Positions 1-8,529 of a stretch of DNA of 64,000 bases are shown one piece after another. The position numbers and the translations under genes were made by a program. The notes below the pieces were generated by a model. That model saw only the letters and a list, made by a program, of their open reading frames with translations. It searched no databases and was not told the origin of the DNA. This DNA is from Neorhizobium galegae bv. orientalis str. HAMBI 540 (GTDB lineage: Bacteria > Pseudomonadota > Alphaproteobacteria > Rhizobiales > Rhizobiaceae). The stretch is from NCBI RefSeq assembly GCF_000731315.1, contig NZ_HG938354.1:1736001-1800000 (forward strand), given 5' to 3'. Every line of letters starts with the position of its first letter. Position 1 is the first letter of the stretch.

Positions 1-676
1 GATCCGGATAGAGGTTCTTGTAGGATCCATCCGCCTGGCGATGCTCGAACTCCAGATAGAAGGCCATGTGGTTGATGCCGGCCGAGCGGTAGCGGATTTC
101 CTCATAGGGAATGTCGAGGTCATGCGCCAATTCCATTGCCGTGCCCTGCACCGAGTGGCAGAGGCCGACCTGCTTGATCGCGGGATATTTCTCCGAAATC
201 GCCCAGATGTTGATCGCCATCGGGTTGACGTATTGCAGCATGATCGCCTCGGGGCAAACGGCGAGCATGTCCTCGCAGATCTTCCACAGATGCGGCACGG
301 TGCGCAGGCCGCGCATGATGCCGCCGATGCCGAGCGTGTCGGCGATCGTCTGACGCAGGCCGAACTTCTTGGGGATCTCGAAGTCGGTCACCGTGCAGGG
401 TTCGTAACCCCCGATCTGGAAGGCGACAACGACGAAGTCCGCACCCGTCAGCGCCTTGCGCTGGTCGGAATAGGTCTCGGCTTTCGCCTTGGCGCCCAGT
501 GTTGAAATCAGCTTGTTGACGACGATCGCGCTTTCTTCGAGACGCTGCGGATTGATGTCCATCAGGGCGAAGGTGGCGCCCGACAACGCCGGGCGCTGCA
601 GGACGTCGCCGATGATGTTCTTCATGAAAACGGTCGAGCCTGCTCCGATAAATGCGATCCTGGGATTTCGTGCCAT
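1..676 (-). CDS. GH4 alpha-galactosidase-like glycosidase (3' end outside window)
   Basis: The first 225 residues of a glycoside hydrolase family 4 enzyme are visible; the C-terminus lies beyond the left edge. The protein starts MARNPRIAFIGAGSTVF, a Rossmann NAD-binding motif, and later shows the GH4 metal-site motif GLCHSVQG and an NPMAIN segment. GH4 enzymes hydrolyse glycosides by an NAD+ and Mn2+ dependent oxidation-elimination mechanism in the cytoplasm. It is the last visible gene of the alpha-galactoside operon, 25 bp after the transporter ATPase gene, so it probably hydrolyses the imported sugar. It is a second GH4 gene beside the one at 6862-8328. Its residues fit the MelA side of GH4, but substrate (alpha-galactoside or alpha-glucuronide) cannot be fixed without the C-terminus. 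Confidence 0.85.
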   Translation of the reverse strand, partial: MARNPRIAFIGAGSTVFMKNIIGDVLQRPALSGATFALMDINPQRLEESAIVVNKLISTLGAKAKAETYSDQRKALTGADFVVVAFQIGGYEPCTVTDFEIPKKFGLRQTIADTLGIGGIMRGLRTVPHLWKICEDMLAVCPEAIMLQYVNPMAINIWAISEKYPAIKQVGLCHSVQGTAMELAHDLDIPYEEIRYRSAGINHMAFYLEFEHRQADGSYKNLYPD

Positions 677-701
677 TATAACCTCCGGCATTCGGCAGTC
701 A

Positions 702-2369
702 TTATGCTACCTCGAAAGCGGCCTTGACGAGCCGTTCGGTGTAGGCGGTCTTGGGGTGGGATAGAACTTCGTCGACGGGACCCTCTTCGATGATCTTGCC
801 GTGCTGCATGACAATGACCCGGTGGCAGAGGGCACGCACGACCTTCAGATCGTGCGAGATGAAAAGGTAGCTGAGGCCCCGCTCGTCCTGCAGCTTGCGC
901 AAGAGTTCGATGATCTGCGCCTGAACCGAGAGATCGAGAGCCGAGGTGGGTTCGTCGAGCAGGATGAATTCGGGCTCGAGCGCGATGGCTCGGGCAATGG
1001 CGATACGCTGCCGCTGGCCGCCCGAAAACTCGTGCGGGAAGCGCGACAGGATGTTGCCCGGCATGCCAGCTGCGATGAGCGCCTCGCGCACGCGGTCGAG
1101 ACGTTCGGCCTTCGTCGCACCGAGCTTGTTGACGACAAGCCCTTCCTCGATGATTTGGCCGATCGTCATGCGCGGATTGAGCGACGAGAACGGATCCTGG
1201 AAGACCACCTGCATGCGCGAGCGCAACGGTCGCATTTCGACGCGCGAACGGCCGTGGATCGGCTGCCGGTCGAAATAGATCTCGCCGCTGTCGGTGTCGT
1301 TCAGCCGCAGAAGCGCCTGTCCGAACGTTGTCTTGCCCGAACCGGACTCGCCGACAAGTCCCAGCGTTTCATGGCGGCGAAGCGTCAGATCGAGGCTGTC
1401 GACCGCGACAAGCTCCCTCAGCTCCGGCTTGAAGAAGGTGCCGTGGCGCAGCATGAAAGAGACGCGCACGCCCTTGGCGTCGAGAATGACGTCGGAGCCC
1501 TCCGGCAGCGGATTGGCCTGGCCGCGGGGCTCGGAGGCGAGAAGGTGCTTGGTATAGGTATGCTGCGGATTGGCGAAGAGCTTTTCGGTCGTGTTGTGCT
1601 CGCACATCTCGCCATGCTGCATGACATAGACATAATCGGAGAACTGCCGCACGACGGTCAGGTCGTGGGTGATCAGGATCACCGCCATCCGCAATTCCTT
1701 CTGGAGATTGCGGATGAGGTTGAGGATCTGCGCCTGTACGGTAACGTCGAGCGCCGTCGTCGGCTCGTCGGCGATCAGCACGTCTGGATTGTTCGACAGC
1801 GCCATGGCGATCATCACGCGCTGGCGCTGCCCCCCGGAGAGCTGATGCGGATATTGCCGCAGGCGGGCTTCCGGGTCCGGAATCTGCACATGCCTCAGCA
1901 ATTCAAGTGCACGGGCCTCTGCCTGTTTCCGGCTCATCCGGCGATGCACGCGAATGGCCTCGATGATCTGGCTGCCGATCGTGTAGATCGGGTTCAGCGA
2001 GCTCATCGGCTCCTGGAAGATCATCGAGATACGATCGCCGCGCAGCTTGCGGCGCTCACGTTCGGAGAATTTCAGGATATTGGCGCCGTCATAGGCGACC
2101 GTCGATTGCGGCGACACCACGGCGCGTTTCGACAGCAGCCCCATGACGGTGCGTGCGGTTACCGACTTGCCCGATCCGGATTCGCCGACGATGGCGATCG
2201 TCTCGCCGCGGTAGAGCTGGAAGGAGATGTCCTTCACGGCCTCCACCGTGCCGTGCTCGACCTTGAAGTTCACGGCGACGTTGCGGGCATCGATGATCGG
2301 CTCTTCCGTGCGCCCGGTATGGTCGAGGCGGATGGGCGGGGCGAAGCTGTTGACGAGTGCGAGAGCCAT
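702..2369 (-). CDS. Fused ABC transporter ATPase (DppD-DppF type), alpha-galactoside importer
   Basis: A 555-residue protein with two complete ABC ATPase domains in tandem. The first has Walker A GESGSGKS near residue 62 and signature LSGGQRQR near 177. The second has Walker A GESGSGKT and signature FSGGQRQR. Each is followed by the C-terminal segment typical of peptide/nickel-type ATPases. The start at 2369 is chosen because GAGGTGG lies just upstream; an in-frame extension to 2432 would overlap the permease gene. It energises the two permeases encoded immediately upstream, presumably on the inner face of the membrane. Single-chain DppD-DppF fusions are common in rhizobial oligosaccharide importers of the Opp/Dpp class. 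A second, separate fusion of the same kind lies at 55880-57496. Confidence 0.92.
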   Translation of the reverse strand: MALALVNSFAPPIRLDHTGRTEEPIIDARNVAVNFKVEHGTVEAVKDISFQLYRGETIAIVGESGSGKSVTARTVMGLLSKRAVVSPQSTVAYDGANILKFSERERRKLRGDRISMIFQEPMSSLNPIYTIGSQIIEAIRVHRRMSRKQAEARALELLRHVQIPDPEARLRQYPHQLSGGQRQRVMIAMALSNNPDVLIADEPTTALDVTVQAQILNLIRNLQKELRMAVILITHDLTVVRQFSDYVYVMQHGEMCEHNTTEKLFANPQHTYTKHLLASEPRGQANPLPEGSDVILDAKGVRVSFMLRHGTFFKPELRELVAVDSLDLTLRRHETLGLVGESGSGKTTFGQALLRLNDTDSGEIYFDRQPIHGRSRVEMRPLRSRMQVVFQDPFSSLNPRMTIGQIIEEGLVVNKLGATKAERLDRVREALIAAGMPGNILSRFPHEFSGGQRQRIAIARAIALEPEFILLDEPTSALDLSVQAQIIELLRKLQDERGLSYLFISHDLKVVRALCHRVIVMQHGKIIEEGPVDEVLSHPKTAYTERLVKAAFEVA

Positions 2370-2379
2370 CTGGACCACC

Positions 2380-3528
2380 TCAATAAGGATCGACTGCGTC
2401 GCGCAGCCCGTCGCCGAGCGCATTGAACGCAAAAACCGTGATGAGCACGAACCCGACCGGCGCCAGGATCCAGGGATAGGTGCCGATCACGGAGTAGTTT
2501 GCCGTGTCCTGTAGCATCAGTCCCCAGGAGATCAGCGGCGGCTTCACCGCGAAACCGAGGAAGCCGAGGAAGGATTCGAGCAGCACGACGCTCGGGATAT
2601 GCAGCGTGACGGCGACGATCACGTGGCTCATGACGTTCGGAAAGATGTGCTGGAAGATGATCCGCCGGTCGGTCGCGCCGACGGCCATGGCCGCCCGAAC
2701 ATAGTCGATGCGGGCGAGCGCCAGCGTCTTGCCGCGTACCTCGCGCGACATCTGCGCCCAGCCGAGCGCCGACATCACGACGATGACGAAGCCGAGGAAA
2801 ACGTTGGTCGGCGCCGTCACTGGGATGAGCGAGGTCAGCGCCAGATAGAGCGGCAGCTGCGGAAAGGCGAGGACGATTTCGACGAAGCGTTGTACCCAGG
2901 TATCGAACGAACCGCCGAAATAGCCGGATACCATGCCGACCGTGGTGCCAATCACCGTGACGATGAAGACGACGGTGAGCGCGATCGTCAGCGAAATCCG
3001 CGAGCCGATGATGGCGCGCGACAGCACGTCGCGGCCGAACTTGTCGGTGCCGAGGAAATGCACCGGCTGGCCGGTGGTGGAACCGAAGAAATGGCGGTTC
3101 GTCGGGATCAGTCCGAACAGCCTGTACTCTGCGCCTGCCACGAAGAAGCCGAGACGGTTAGGGTTGTCGTAGTCGGGGCCGACGACCGGCTGAAACGTCA
3201 CGGGATCGAGCTCTGCGGACTCGGTCTGTCCATAGACGCGCGGCTGGAAGACGATGTTGCCGTCCTTGTCGTGGAAGCTCATTATCTGCGGCGGGGCAAA
3301 GCCCACATCCGTCGCCTTCGGATCCATCGGCGCGAAGAACTCCGCGAAGATCGCCATGATGAGCAGCAATCCGACGAGGATGAGGCCGATCATTCCGGTC
3401 CAGGAGCGCCGCAGCCGGCGCCAGACCAGCGCCATGTAGCTTTCATTGCCGTGCGGCCCGTTCTTGGCCGTCTGTTCGAGGGACATCTGCTCGTGGGGCA
3501 ATCGCGGGGAGGAGTCGAAGGCGAGCAT
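2380..3528 (-). CDS. ABC permease, DppC/OppC type
   Basis: A 382-residue inner-membrane permease. It has an N-terminal cytoplasmic segment, one membrane helix (GMIGLILVGLLLIMAIFAEF), a large periplasmic insertion, then the BPD_transp_1 domain with the EAA-like motif around VRAAMAVGATDRRIIFQHIFP. The periplasmic loop between helices 1 and 2 is about 120 residues, longer than in plain DppC, as in other oligosaccharide-type OppC homologues. The start at 3528 has GGAGGAG upstream, which overlaps the end of the preceding permease gene; only 1 bp separates the stop from the ATG, so the two are translationally coupled. It pairs with the DppB-type permease at 3530-4537 to form the channel. Confidence 0.92.
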   Translation of the reverse strand: MLAFDSSPRLPHEQMSLEQTAKNGPHGNESYMALVWRRLRRSWTGMIGLILVGLLLIMAIFAEFFAPMDPKATDVGFAPPQIMSFHDKDGNIVFQPRVYGQTESAELDPVTFQPVVGPDYDNPNRLGFFVAGAEYRLFGLIPTNRHFFGSTTGQPVHFLGTDKFGRDVLSRAIIGSRISLTIALTVVFIVTVIGTTVGMVSGYFGGSFDTWVQRFVEIVLAFPQLPLYLALTSLIPVTAPTNVFLGFVIVVMSALGWAQMSREVRGKTLALARIDYVRAAMAVGATDRRIIFQHIFPNVMSHVIVAVTLHIPSVVLLESFLGFLGFAVKPPLISWGLMLQDTANYSVIGTYPWILAPVGFVLITVFAFNALGDGLRDAVDPY

Positions 3529-3529
3529 A

Positions 3530-4537
3530 TCAGGCTCCTCCATAGGCACGGACGCGCGGGTCGAGCATCGCCAGCAGCATGTCGGCGATGATGTTGCCGA
3601 CAATGAGTGTGGCGGAAAGCACCATCATGAAGGTCGCCGTCACATAGACGTCGCCGACGGCCATTGATCCGACGATCGCCGGCCCGACGGTCGGCAGCGA
3701 AAAGATGATCGCCGTCTCGATCTCGCCGGTCAGCATGTAGGGAAGCACGACGCCCTGATACATGACGAGCGGGTGCAGGGCATTGGGTACAGCATGGCGC
3801 ATGACGACCGCACCGCCCGAAAGCCCCTTGGCCCTTGCCGTCTCGACATACTGGGCGTTCAGCGTATCGAGCAGGTTGCCGCGCATGACGCGCATGTTGT
3901 AGGCGAGCCCGCCGAAGGTGGCGATCGCGACGACCGGCCAGACGTGTTTGACAAGGTCGGCGAATTTCGCCCAGGACCACGGCGCGCCGCCATATTGCGG
4001 CGAGAAGAAGCTGCCGATTTCGGAAACGTTGAGCTGGAAGACGAGCAGGTAGACGATGATCAGCGCCATCAGGAAGCGCGGCACCGTCATGCCGAGAAAT
4101 GAGATGCCGGAGAGCAGGCTGTCGATCCAGGAATATTGCCGGGTTGCCGCCCAGATGCCGAAGCCGATGCCGAGCACCGACGCAAGGATGTGGCAGACCA
4201 GCGCCAGGAGCAGCGTGCGCGGCAGGCGTTCGCCGACGACGTCTGCCACCGGCTTGTTGTAGAACATGCTGTAGCCGAAATCGCCCTTTGTAACGATGCC
4301 CTTGATCCAGTTGAAGTACTGGATGACCATCGGCTGATCGAGGCCATGGGCGATGCGGTAGGCCCGAGCCTGTTCGTCGGCCTGTGCAAAGGACGCGCCG
4401 CTCTGGTTGATCAGCTGCGAGCGGATGTAGTCGGCATAGTCACCGGGCGGCGCCTGGATGATCGCGAAGGTCACGATGCTCAGAATGATCAGGACGGGGA
4501 TTGCGGACGCTATGCGCACGAGCAGGAATCGTAACAT
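3530..4537 (-). CDS. ABC permease, DppB/OppB type
   Basis: A 335-residue permease that begins MLRFLLVRIASAIPVLIILS, the usual first helix of DppB/OppB proteins, and continues with the PPGDYADY periplasmic loop and about five more helices. The EAA loop is visible around ETARAKGLSGGAVVMRHAVP. It forms the translocation channel of the alpha-galactoside importer with the next permease. The gene lies 113 bp downstream of the binding-protein gene; a strong hairpin occupies that gap. Family identity is clear; substrate is inferred only from the operon. Confidence 0.92.
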   Translation of the reverse strand: MLRFLLVRIASAIPVLIILSIVTFAIIQAPPGDYADYIRSQLINQSGASFAQADEQARAYRIAHGLDQPMVIQYFNWIKGIVTKGDFGYSMFYNKPVADVVGERLPRTLLLALVCHILASVLGIGFGIWAATRQYSWIDSLLSGISFLGMTVPRFLMALIIVYLLVFQLNVSEIGSFFSPQYGGAPWSWAKFADLVKHVWPVVAIATFGGLAYNMRVMRGNLLDTLNAQYVETARAKGLSGGAVVMRHAVPNALHPLVMYQGVVLPYMLTGEIETAIIFSLPTVGPAIVGSMAVGDVYVTATFMMVLSATLIVGNIIADMLLAMLDPRVRAYGGA

Positions 4538-4601
4538 CGGACGGTTCGCTTCTCCTTGCCGCCAGTCGCCCCTGTCGGTGCGGCCGGCTTGTTGATCTTG
4601 C

Positions 4602-4626
4602 CCGGCCGCGCTTCACGCGCGGCCGG
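4602..4626 (-). promoter_or_regulatory. Intergenic hairpin between binding-protein and permease genes
   Basis: A perfect 10-bp stem (CCGGCCGCGC) with a 5-nt loop lies in the 113-bp gap between the binding-protein gene and the first permease gene. There is no run of T on the transcribed side, so it looks like an mRNA 3'-end protector or partial terminator that raises binding-protein level over membrane components, as known for other ABC operons. The role is inferred. Confidence 0.6.
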
Positions 4627-4650
4627 AATCCTCGGTTGGGAGGGGAGCTC

Positions 4651-6738
4651 TTAGTTGATCGGGCCCTTTTCGCCCGGCTTGCCGGGCAGCCTTTCGGGAA
4701 ACAGCTCATATTTGCCCTGCTTGTCGGCAGCGACCCACAGGCGCTCACGGATGACGGAGTCCTCAGCCCAGTTGAACATGAAGATCGGGGTTCCTTCTGG
4801 CACGTTCGAGAAGCGCTTGTTGATGATCAGCGCACCCGGATATTCCGTCAGTCCGACCGTATCGACATTCTCGGTTGCTATCTTCTGGTATTGCTTCATC
4901 AGGTCGACGCGCTGGTTGTTGTCCTGGCTGGTCTGGAACTTGGCGACGATAGCGACCAGCTTTTCTTCGTAGGGCATCAGGTCGAGTTTGCCGTCCTTGC
5001 CGGCGCGGTGGTGCCAGCTCGTGCGCGGACCGACAGGTGCAAGCTGCTCGGTATTTTGAACCACGGAGGCAAGTTCCGGCATGTTGCGCTGGATCAGCCA
5101 GTCGAAACGGCCGCTATAATGAGCGTCGTCGCGTTTCGGACCATCGAGCGCATTGAGGATGACCTTGACCCCGAGCTTTTCCATCTGGCCGATGACGCCT
5201 TCCGCGAGGCTCTTGTCGGTCGCGTAGCCGTTGTTGACCAGAAGGACGATCTCGACGTCCTTGCCGCCGACGGTTCCGGCGGGGAAGTTCACGAAACCGT
5301 CGCCGTCGGTATCCTTGAGGCCCGCCTTCGCCAGCAGCGCCTTGGCGCCATTCAGATCGAAGGGGTAATAGACCACCGAGTTGCGGTCGTAGAAGCTGGT
5401 GCCCGAGGACAGGCCACCCGGATAGATCGCGGTGAACGGACCCTTGACCAGCGAATCGCCGATCGCCTTGCGGTCGAGACCCATGGTGATCGCCTTGCGG
5501 AAATCCTCGTTGCGGTTCAGTTCGCGAACGGCCTGGCCGCGCGCGTCTGGCTCGCCCCAGCCGTTGCCGGACAGGTTCATGCGCATGTTGTAGCCAATCA
5601 GGCGCGGGCCGAAGGCAAGACGTGCCGGGGCGGTCTTCTCGGCGGCCCGCTTCAGCGATGCCACGAAATTTTCCGGCTGCTCGAGGTTGGAAATGTCGCC
5701 GGATCCGGCAACGGCCTGCACGTCGCGGTCGGCCCAGGTCGACAGCTTGTAATGCAGTTCGTTCAGATAAGGGAGTTGATTGCCCTTCTCGTCGACCTTC
5801 CAGTAATACGGATTGCGGCGCATCACGATTATGTCGTCCGGACGGTATTCGACCGGCACCCAGCCGCCCATCACCGGCATGTTCATGAATTCCGGCGGGA
5901 ACGCATTCTTGAACTGATCGTAGGTATTTTTCGAATATTTCGGATGCTGCGGCTTCAGGATATGCGAGGGGCCAGGGCAGAAGCCCGGATAGGCCATCGT
6001 GTAGAGATATTGTTTGGGGAAAGCCTCCTTGAAGGTCCATTCGACGGTATAGTCATCGATCTTCTGAAGTGTTGTCCCCTGGCCGAACGCTTCAGGCGAT
6101 GCGCCGCCGCCGAGCGGGGAGACATTCGGGTCGATGACCTCGTCTTCCCAGTAAAACATGATATCGTCGGCATTGAAGGGAACGCCGTCGGACCATTTCG
6201 CGCCTTCGACCAGATGCATGGTGAGCTTATGGCCGTCCTTGGACCAGTCCCAGCTCTTGGCAAGGTTCGGCAGCGGCTCGGTATCCTTGGCTTCCACCTG
6301 GAAGAGCGGCGCAGTGCGCGTCAGGCACTCGGACAGACCAATATCGATGCCGCCCCAGCCCTGGGTCTGGCCGGCACCATAGTTCCAGCCTTCAGGCCGA
6401 CCGCCGATGACATGCCGCAGGGTATCGCCGTAGACGCCGGGGCCATCCACCATGTTCTCCGTCTTGAAGACAAGCGGCACCTTGGGCAGGCGGTCCTTAA
6501 CGGGCGGCAGCTTGCCGCTGTCGACGAAGTTCTTCGTCACCCAATCGGGCTCGTGATAGGTGGGCAGTGCCTTGAACTCTTCAATGGAATCCCTGGACAC
6601 GTATTTAATCTTGCCTTCCGCCGGGAACTGCGCCGGAACGGGCGGAGCACTGGGCTCGGAGGCATAGGCGCTCAAAGCCGAGACCGAGACGCTCAGCGCC
6701 AGTCCGGCAAGACTGCCAAGGTTGCGGAAATTTGTCAT
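4651..6738 (-). CDS. agpA: Periplasmic alpha-galactoside-binding protein, Opp/Dpp family (AgpA/MelB-like)
   Basis: A 695-residue solute-binding protein of family 5 (SBP_bac_5). It has a signal peptide (positive MTNFRN start, hydrophobic core, ending near residue 28 at AYA). It is much longer than DppA (about 535 residues), as are the AgpA/MelB proteins that bind raffinose-family sugars in Sinorhizobium and Agrobacterium. It contains GDISNLEQPEN and ITMGLDRKAIG segments typical of that group. The start at 6738 has GAGGGAG 5 bp upstream; the longer in-frame start lacks a ribosome site. It sits between a GH4 gene and the Dpp-type permease genes, which supports alpha-galactosides (galactinol, melibiose, raffinose) as ligands. 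The symbol is assigned by length, family and operon and is tentative. Confidence 0.78.
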   Translation of the reverse strand: MTNFRNLGSLAGLALSVSVSALSAYASEPSAPPVPAQFPAEGKIKYVSRDSIEEFKALPTYHEPDWVTKNFVDSGKLPPVKDRLPKVPLVFKTENMVDGPGVYGDTLRHVIGGRPEGWNYGAGQTQGWGGIDIGLSECLTRTAPLFQVEAKDTEPLPNLAKSWDWSKDGHKLTMHLVEGAKWSDGVPFNADDIMFYWEDEVIDPNVSPLGGGASPEAFGQGTTLQKIDDYTVEWTFKEAFPKQYLYTMAYPGFCPGPSHILKPQHPKYSKNTYDQFKNAFPPEFMNMPVMGGWVPVEYRPDDIIVMRRNPYYWKVDEKGNQLPYLNELHYKLSTWADRDVQAVAGSGDISNLEQPENFVASLKRAAEKTAPARLAFGPRLIGYNMRMNLSGNGWGEPDARGQAVRELNRNEDFRKAITMGLDRKAIGDSLVKGPFTAIYPGGLSSGTSFYDRNSVVYYPFDLNGAKALLAKAGLKDTDGDGFVNFPAGTVGGKDVEIVLLVNNGYATDKSLAEGVIGQMEKLGVKVILNALDGPKRDDAHYSGRFDWLIQRNMPELASVVQNTEQLAPVGPRTSWHHRAGKDGKLDLMPYEEKLVAIVAKFQTSQDNNQRVDLMKQYQKIATENVDTVGLTEYPGALIINKRFSNVPEGTPIFMFNWAEDSVIRERLWVAADKQGKYELFPERLPGKPGEKGPIN

Positions 6739-6818
6739 CGTTTCTCCCTCTTGTTGCGGAGCACTTTGCAAATACCCCGGTTCTCCTCAAACGATCCGGA
6801 TGCGGGCTTGCGGCGACA

Positions 6819-6835
6819 GGCTCCCTCCCGGAGCC
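6819..6835 (-). promoter_or_regulatory. Short hairpin between GH4 and binding-protein genes
   Basis: A 6-bp GGCTCC/GGAGCC stem with a 5-nt loop in the 123-bp gap downstream of the GH4 gene. It may mark an RNA processing site; no T-tract follows. Weak evidence. Confidence 0.35.
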
Positions 6836-6861
6836 CCATCGCCACCCGTCCTCCCGAACTC

Positions 6862-8328
6862 TCAGACAGCCTGCTTGAGCGCCGCCTTTTCGGCGCGCAA
6901 CTCGTCGATCGAACGGACATTGCGGCGTGCCGCCCCGGCCCAGTCGCGGGTCTTCACCGTCGATTTGGCCAGCCGCTCTTTGGCCGCAGGAATGGCATCG
7001 GCATATTGCGGCAACCAACTGGCCTGGGCGACGACCATCTCATCGACCATCTGCCAGACTTCCTCCGGAGTTGAGATGGCGCCGACCAAGGGGTCGTGCA
7101 GGACCGCCAGCTTCAGGAGGTCGATATCGCCGCTGATGGCTGCGTGCACCGACATGCGCTGCACGTTGATGGAGGCGATGCACGTCGCTGCGCAGGCTTC
7201 CGGGATCGTGATGCCGGAGACCATATTGATACCGAAGCGATCGACGAAACCGGGCGACTCGACAATCGCATCGGCCGGCAGGTTGGTGATGACGCCGTTG
7301 TTCTTGACGTTGAAGTGGCCGCGATAGACGCGGTTGGTTTCAAGCGCTTCGAGAATATGGCTCGCATGCTCGTTCGAGCGCTTGGATGGATCGATCGGTT
7401 TTTCGGCCGAGGCGAGGAACTGCGGGAATTCCGTTTCAAACCAGTTGCGCGTTTCCGTCGAGTGCCTGAGGTAACCGCCGGTCTCGCCATGGATCCAGTC
7501 GGACATGTCGATCCACCTGGTGATCTCTTCCGGCCGCTTGCGATACCAGGGCAGGTATTCGGACAGGTGGCCGTTGCTCTCCGTCGAATACACGCCGAAG
7601 CGCTTCAGGACGTCGATGCGCAGCTTTTCCTGCTGCGAGAAAACCGGGTGCGCCTCGAAGGCGGCGACGAGTTCGTCCTTGCCGATCTTTCGGCCGTTGA
7701 GGCGTAGATCGATGAACCATGTCTGATGGTTGATGCCCGAGCAGATATAGTCGAGTTCGGAGCGCGACTTGGCGCCGAGAACGTCAGCGATCTGTTCTGC
7801 CCCATGCTGGACGCCATGGCAGAGGCCGACGGTATCGACCTTCCCGTATTCGATCGCAGCCCAGGTGTTCATCGCCATCGGGTTCGCGTAGTTCAGGAAT
7901 TTCGCACCCGGTTCGGCGACCTCGCGGATGTCCTTGCAGAAATCGAGGATCACGGGGATGTTGCGCTGGCCGTAGAGAATGCCGCCGGCGCAGATCGTAT
8001 CCCCGACGCACTGGTCGATACCGTATTTCAGCGGGATGCGGATGTCGTCGGCATAAGCTTCCAGGCCGCCGACGCGAACGCAGCTGATGATGTAGCGGGC
8101 ACCCGTCAGCGCCTCGCGACGGTTGGTGGTTGCCGTCACCCTGGTCGGCAGCCGGTTGGATTCGACGACCTTGTCGAGGATCGCCTTGATCATCTGGAGG
8201 TTATGCTCGTTCATGTCCGTGAGCGCGAATTCGATATCTCTGAATTCCGGAACGCACAGGATGTCGGTGAACAGCTTTTTCGTGAAGCCGACGCTGCCCG
8301 CGCCAATGATAGCGATTTTGAAGCTCAT
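6862..8328 (-). CDS. melA: GH4 alpha-galactosidase (MelA-like)
   Basis: A 488-residue GH4 glycosidase, the usual length for the family. It begins MSFKIAIIGAGSVGFTKKLF (NAD-binding glycine motif), has the NYANPMAMNTW segment and the metal-ligand motif GLCHGVQHG near residue 170, followed by SGINHQTWF with the second metal histidine. Enzymes of this type hydrolyse alpha-galactosides such as melibiose in the cytoplasm using NAD+ and a divalent metal. It is first in the operon, is transcribed away from the AraC gene and is followed by the AgpA-like binding protein. GH4 also includes alpha-glucosidases and alpha-galacturonidases, so the alpha-galactosidase call rests on context as well as sequence. 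Confidence 0.8.
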   Translation of the reverse strand: MSFKIAIIGAGSVGFTKKLFTDILCVPEFRDIEFALTDMNEHNLQMIKAILDKVVESNRLPTRVTATTNRREALTGARYIISCVRVGGLEAYADDIRIPLKYGIDQCVGDTICAGGILYGQRNIPVILDFCKDIREVAEPGAKFLNYANPMAMNTWAAIEYGKVDTVGLCHGVQHGAEQIADVLGAKSRSELDYICSGINHQTWFIDLRLNGRKIGKDELVAAFEAHPVFSQQEKLRIDVLKRFGVYSTESNGHLSEYLPWYRKRPEEITRWIDMSDWIHGETGGYLRHSTETRNWFETEFPQFLASAEKPIDPSKRSNEHASHILEALETNRVYRGHFNVKNNGVITNLPADAIVESPGFVDRFGINMVSGITIPEACAATCIASINVQRMSVHAAISGDIDLLKLAVLHDPLVGAISTPEEVWQMVDEMVVAQASWLPQYADAIPAAKERLAKSTVKTRDWAGAARRNVRSIDELRAEKAALKQAV

Positions 8329-8481
8329 GATCCTAACCTCGATGCGATGAAAATGCCGGCGCTGGGGATGAGAAGAAGAATAGCCGCCGGGCTTGCGCCC
8401 TGCGCCAAAAAAGGCCAGAAATCCGGCTTATTCCCCTCCCCGCCGTTCCTCGATGCTGGCGGTGTTCTCTCTCTCGGGAGC

Positions 8482-8525
8482 GGATTATGCGCAAATTCGG
8501 CGGGGCCGCCAGAGAAGGATTATGC
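8482..8525. promoter_or_regulatory. Divergent control region with direct repeat GGATTATGC
   Basis: The 201-bp gap between the GH4 gene and the AraC gene must hold both promoters. It contains the 9-bp direct repeat GGATTATGC at 8482-8490 and 8517-8525, 35 bp apart, the second just before the AraC start. AraC-family regulators often bind direct repeats near their own genes, so this could be an operator. Clear -35/-10 boxes were not found. Confidence 0.3.
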
Positions 8526-8529
8526 TTTC

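Noticed and set aside
801..2426. 541-codon plus-strand frame opposite the fused ATPase
   Set aside because: Antisense shadow; the minus strand encodes two full ABC domains with all motifs.
4501..7074. Very long open frame on the plus strand opposite the binding-protein gene
   Set aside because: It is a shadow produced by GC-rich codon bias; its translation has no known domain, it lacks a ribosome site and it covers a clear binding-protein gene with a signal peptide.
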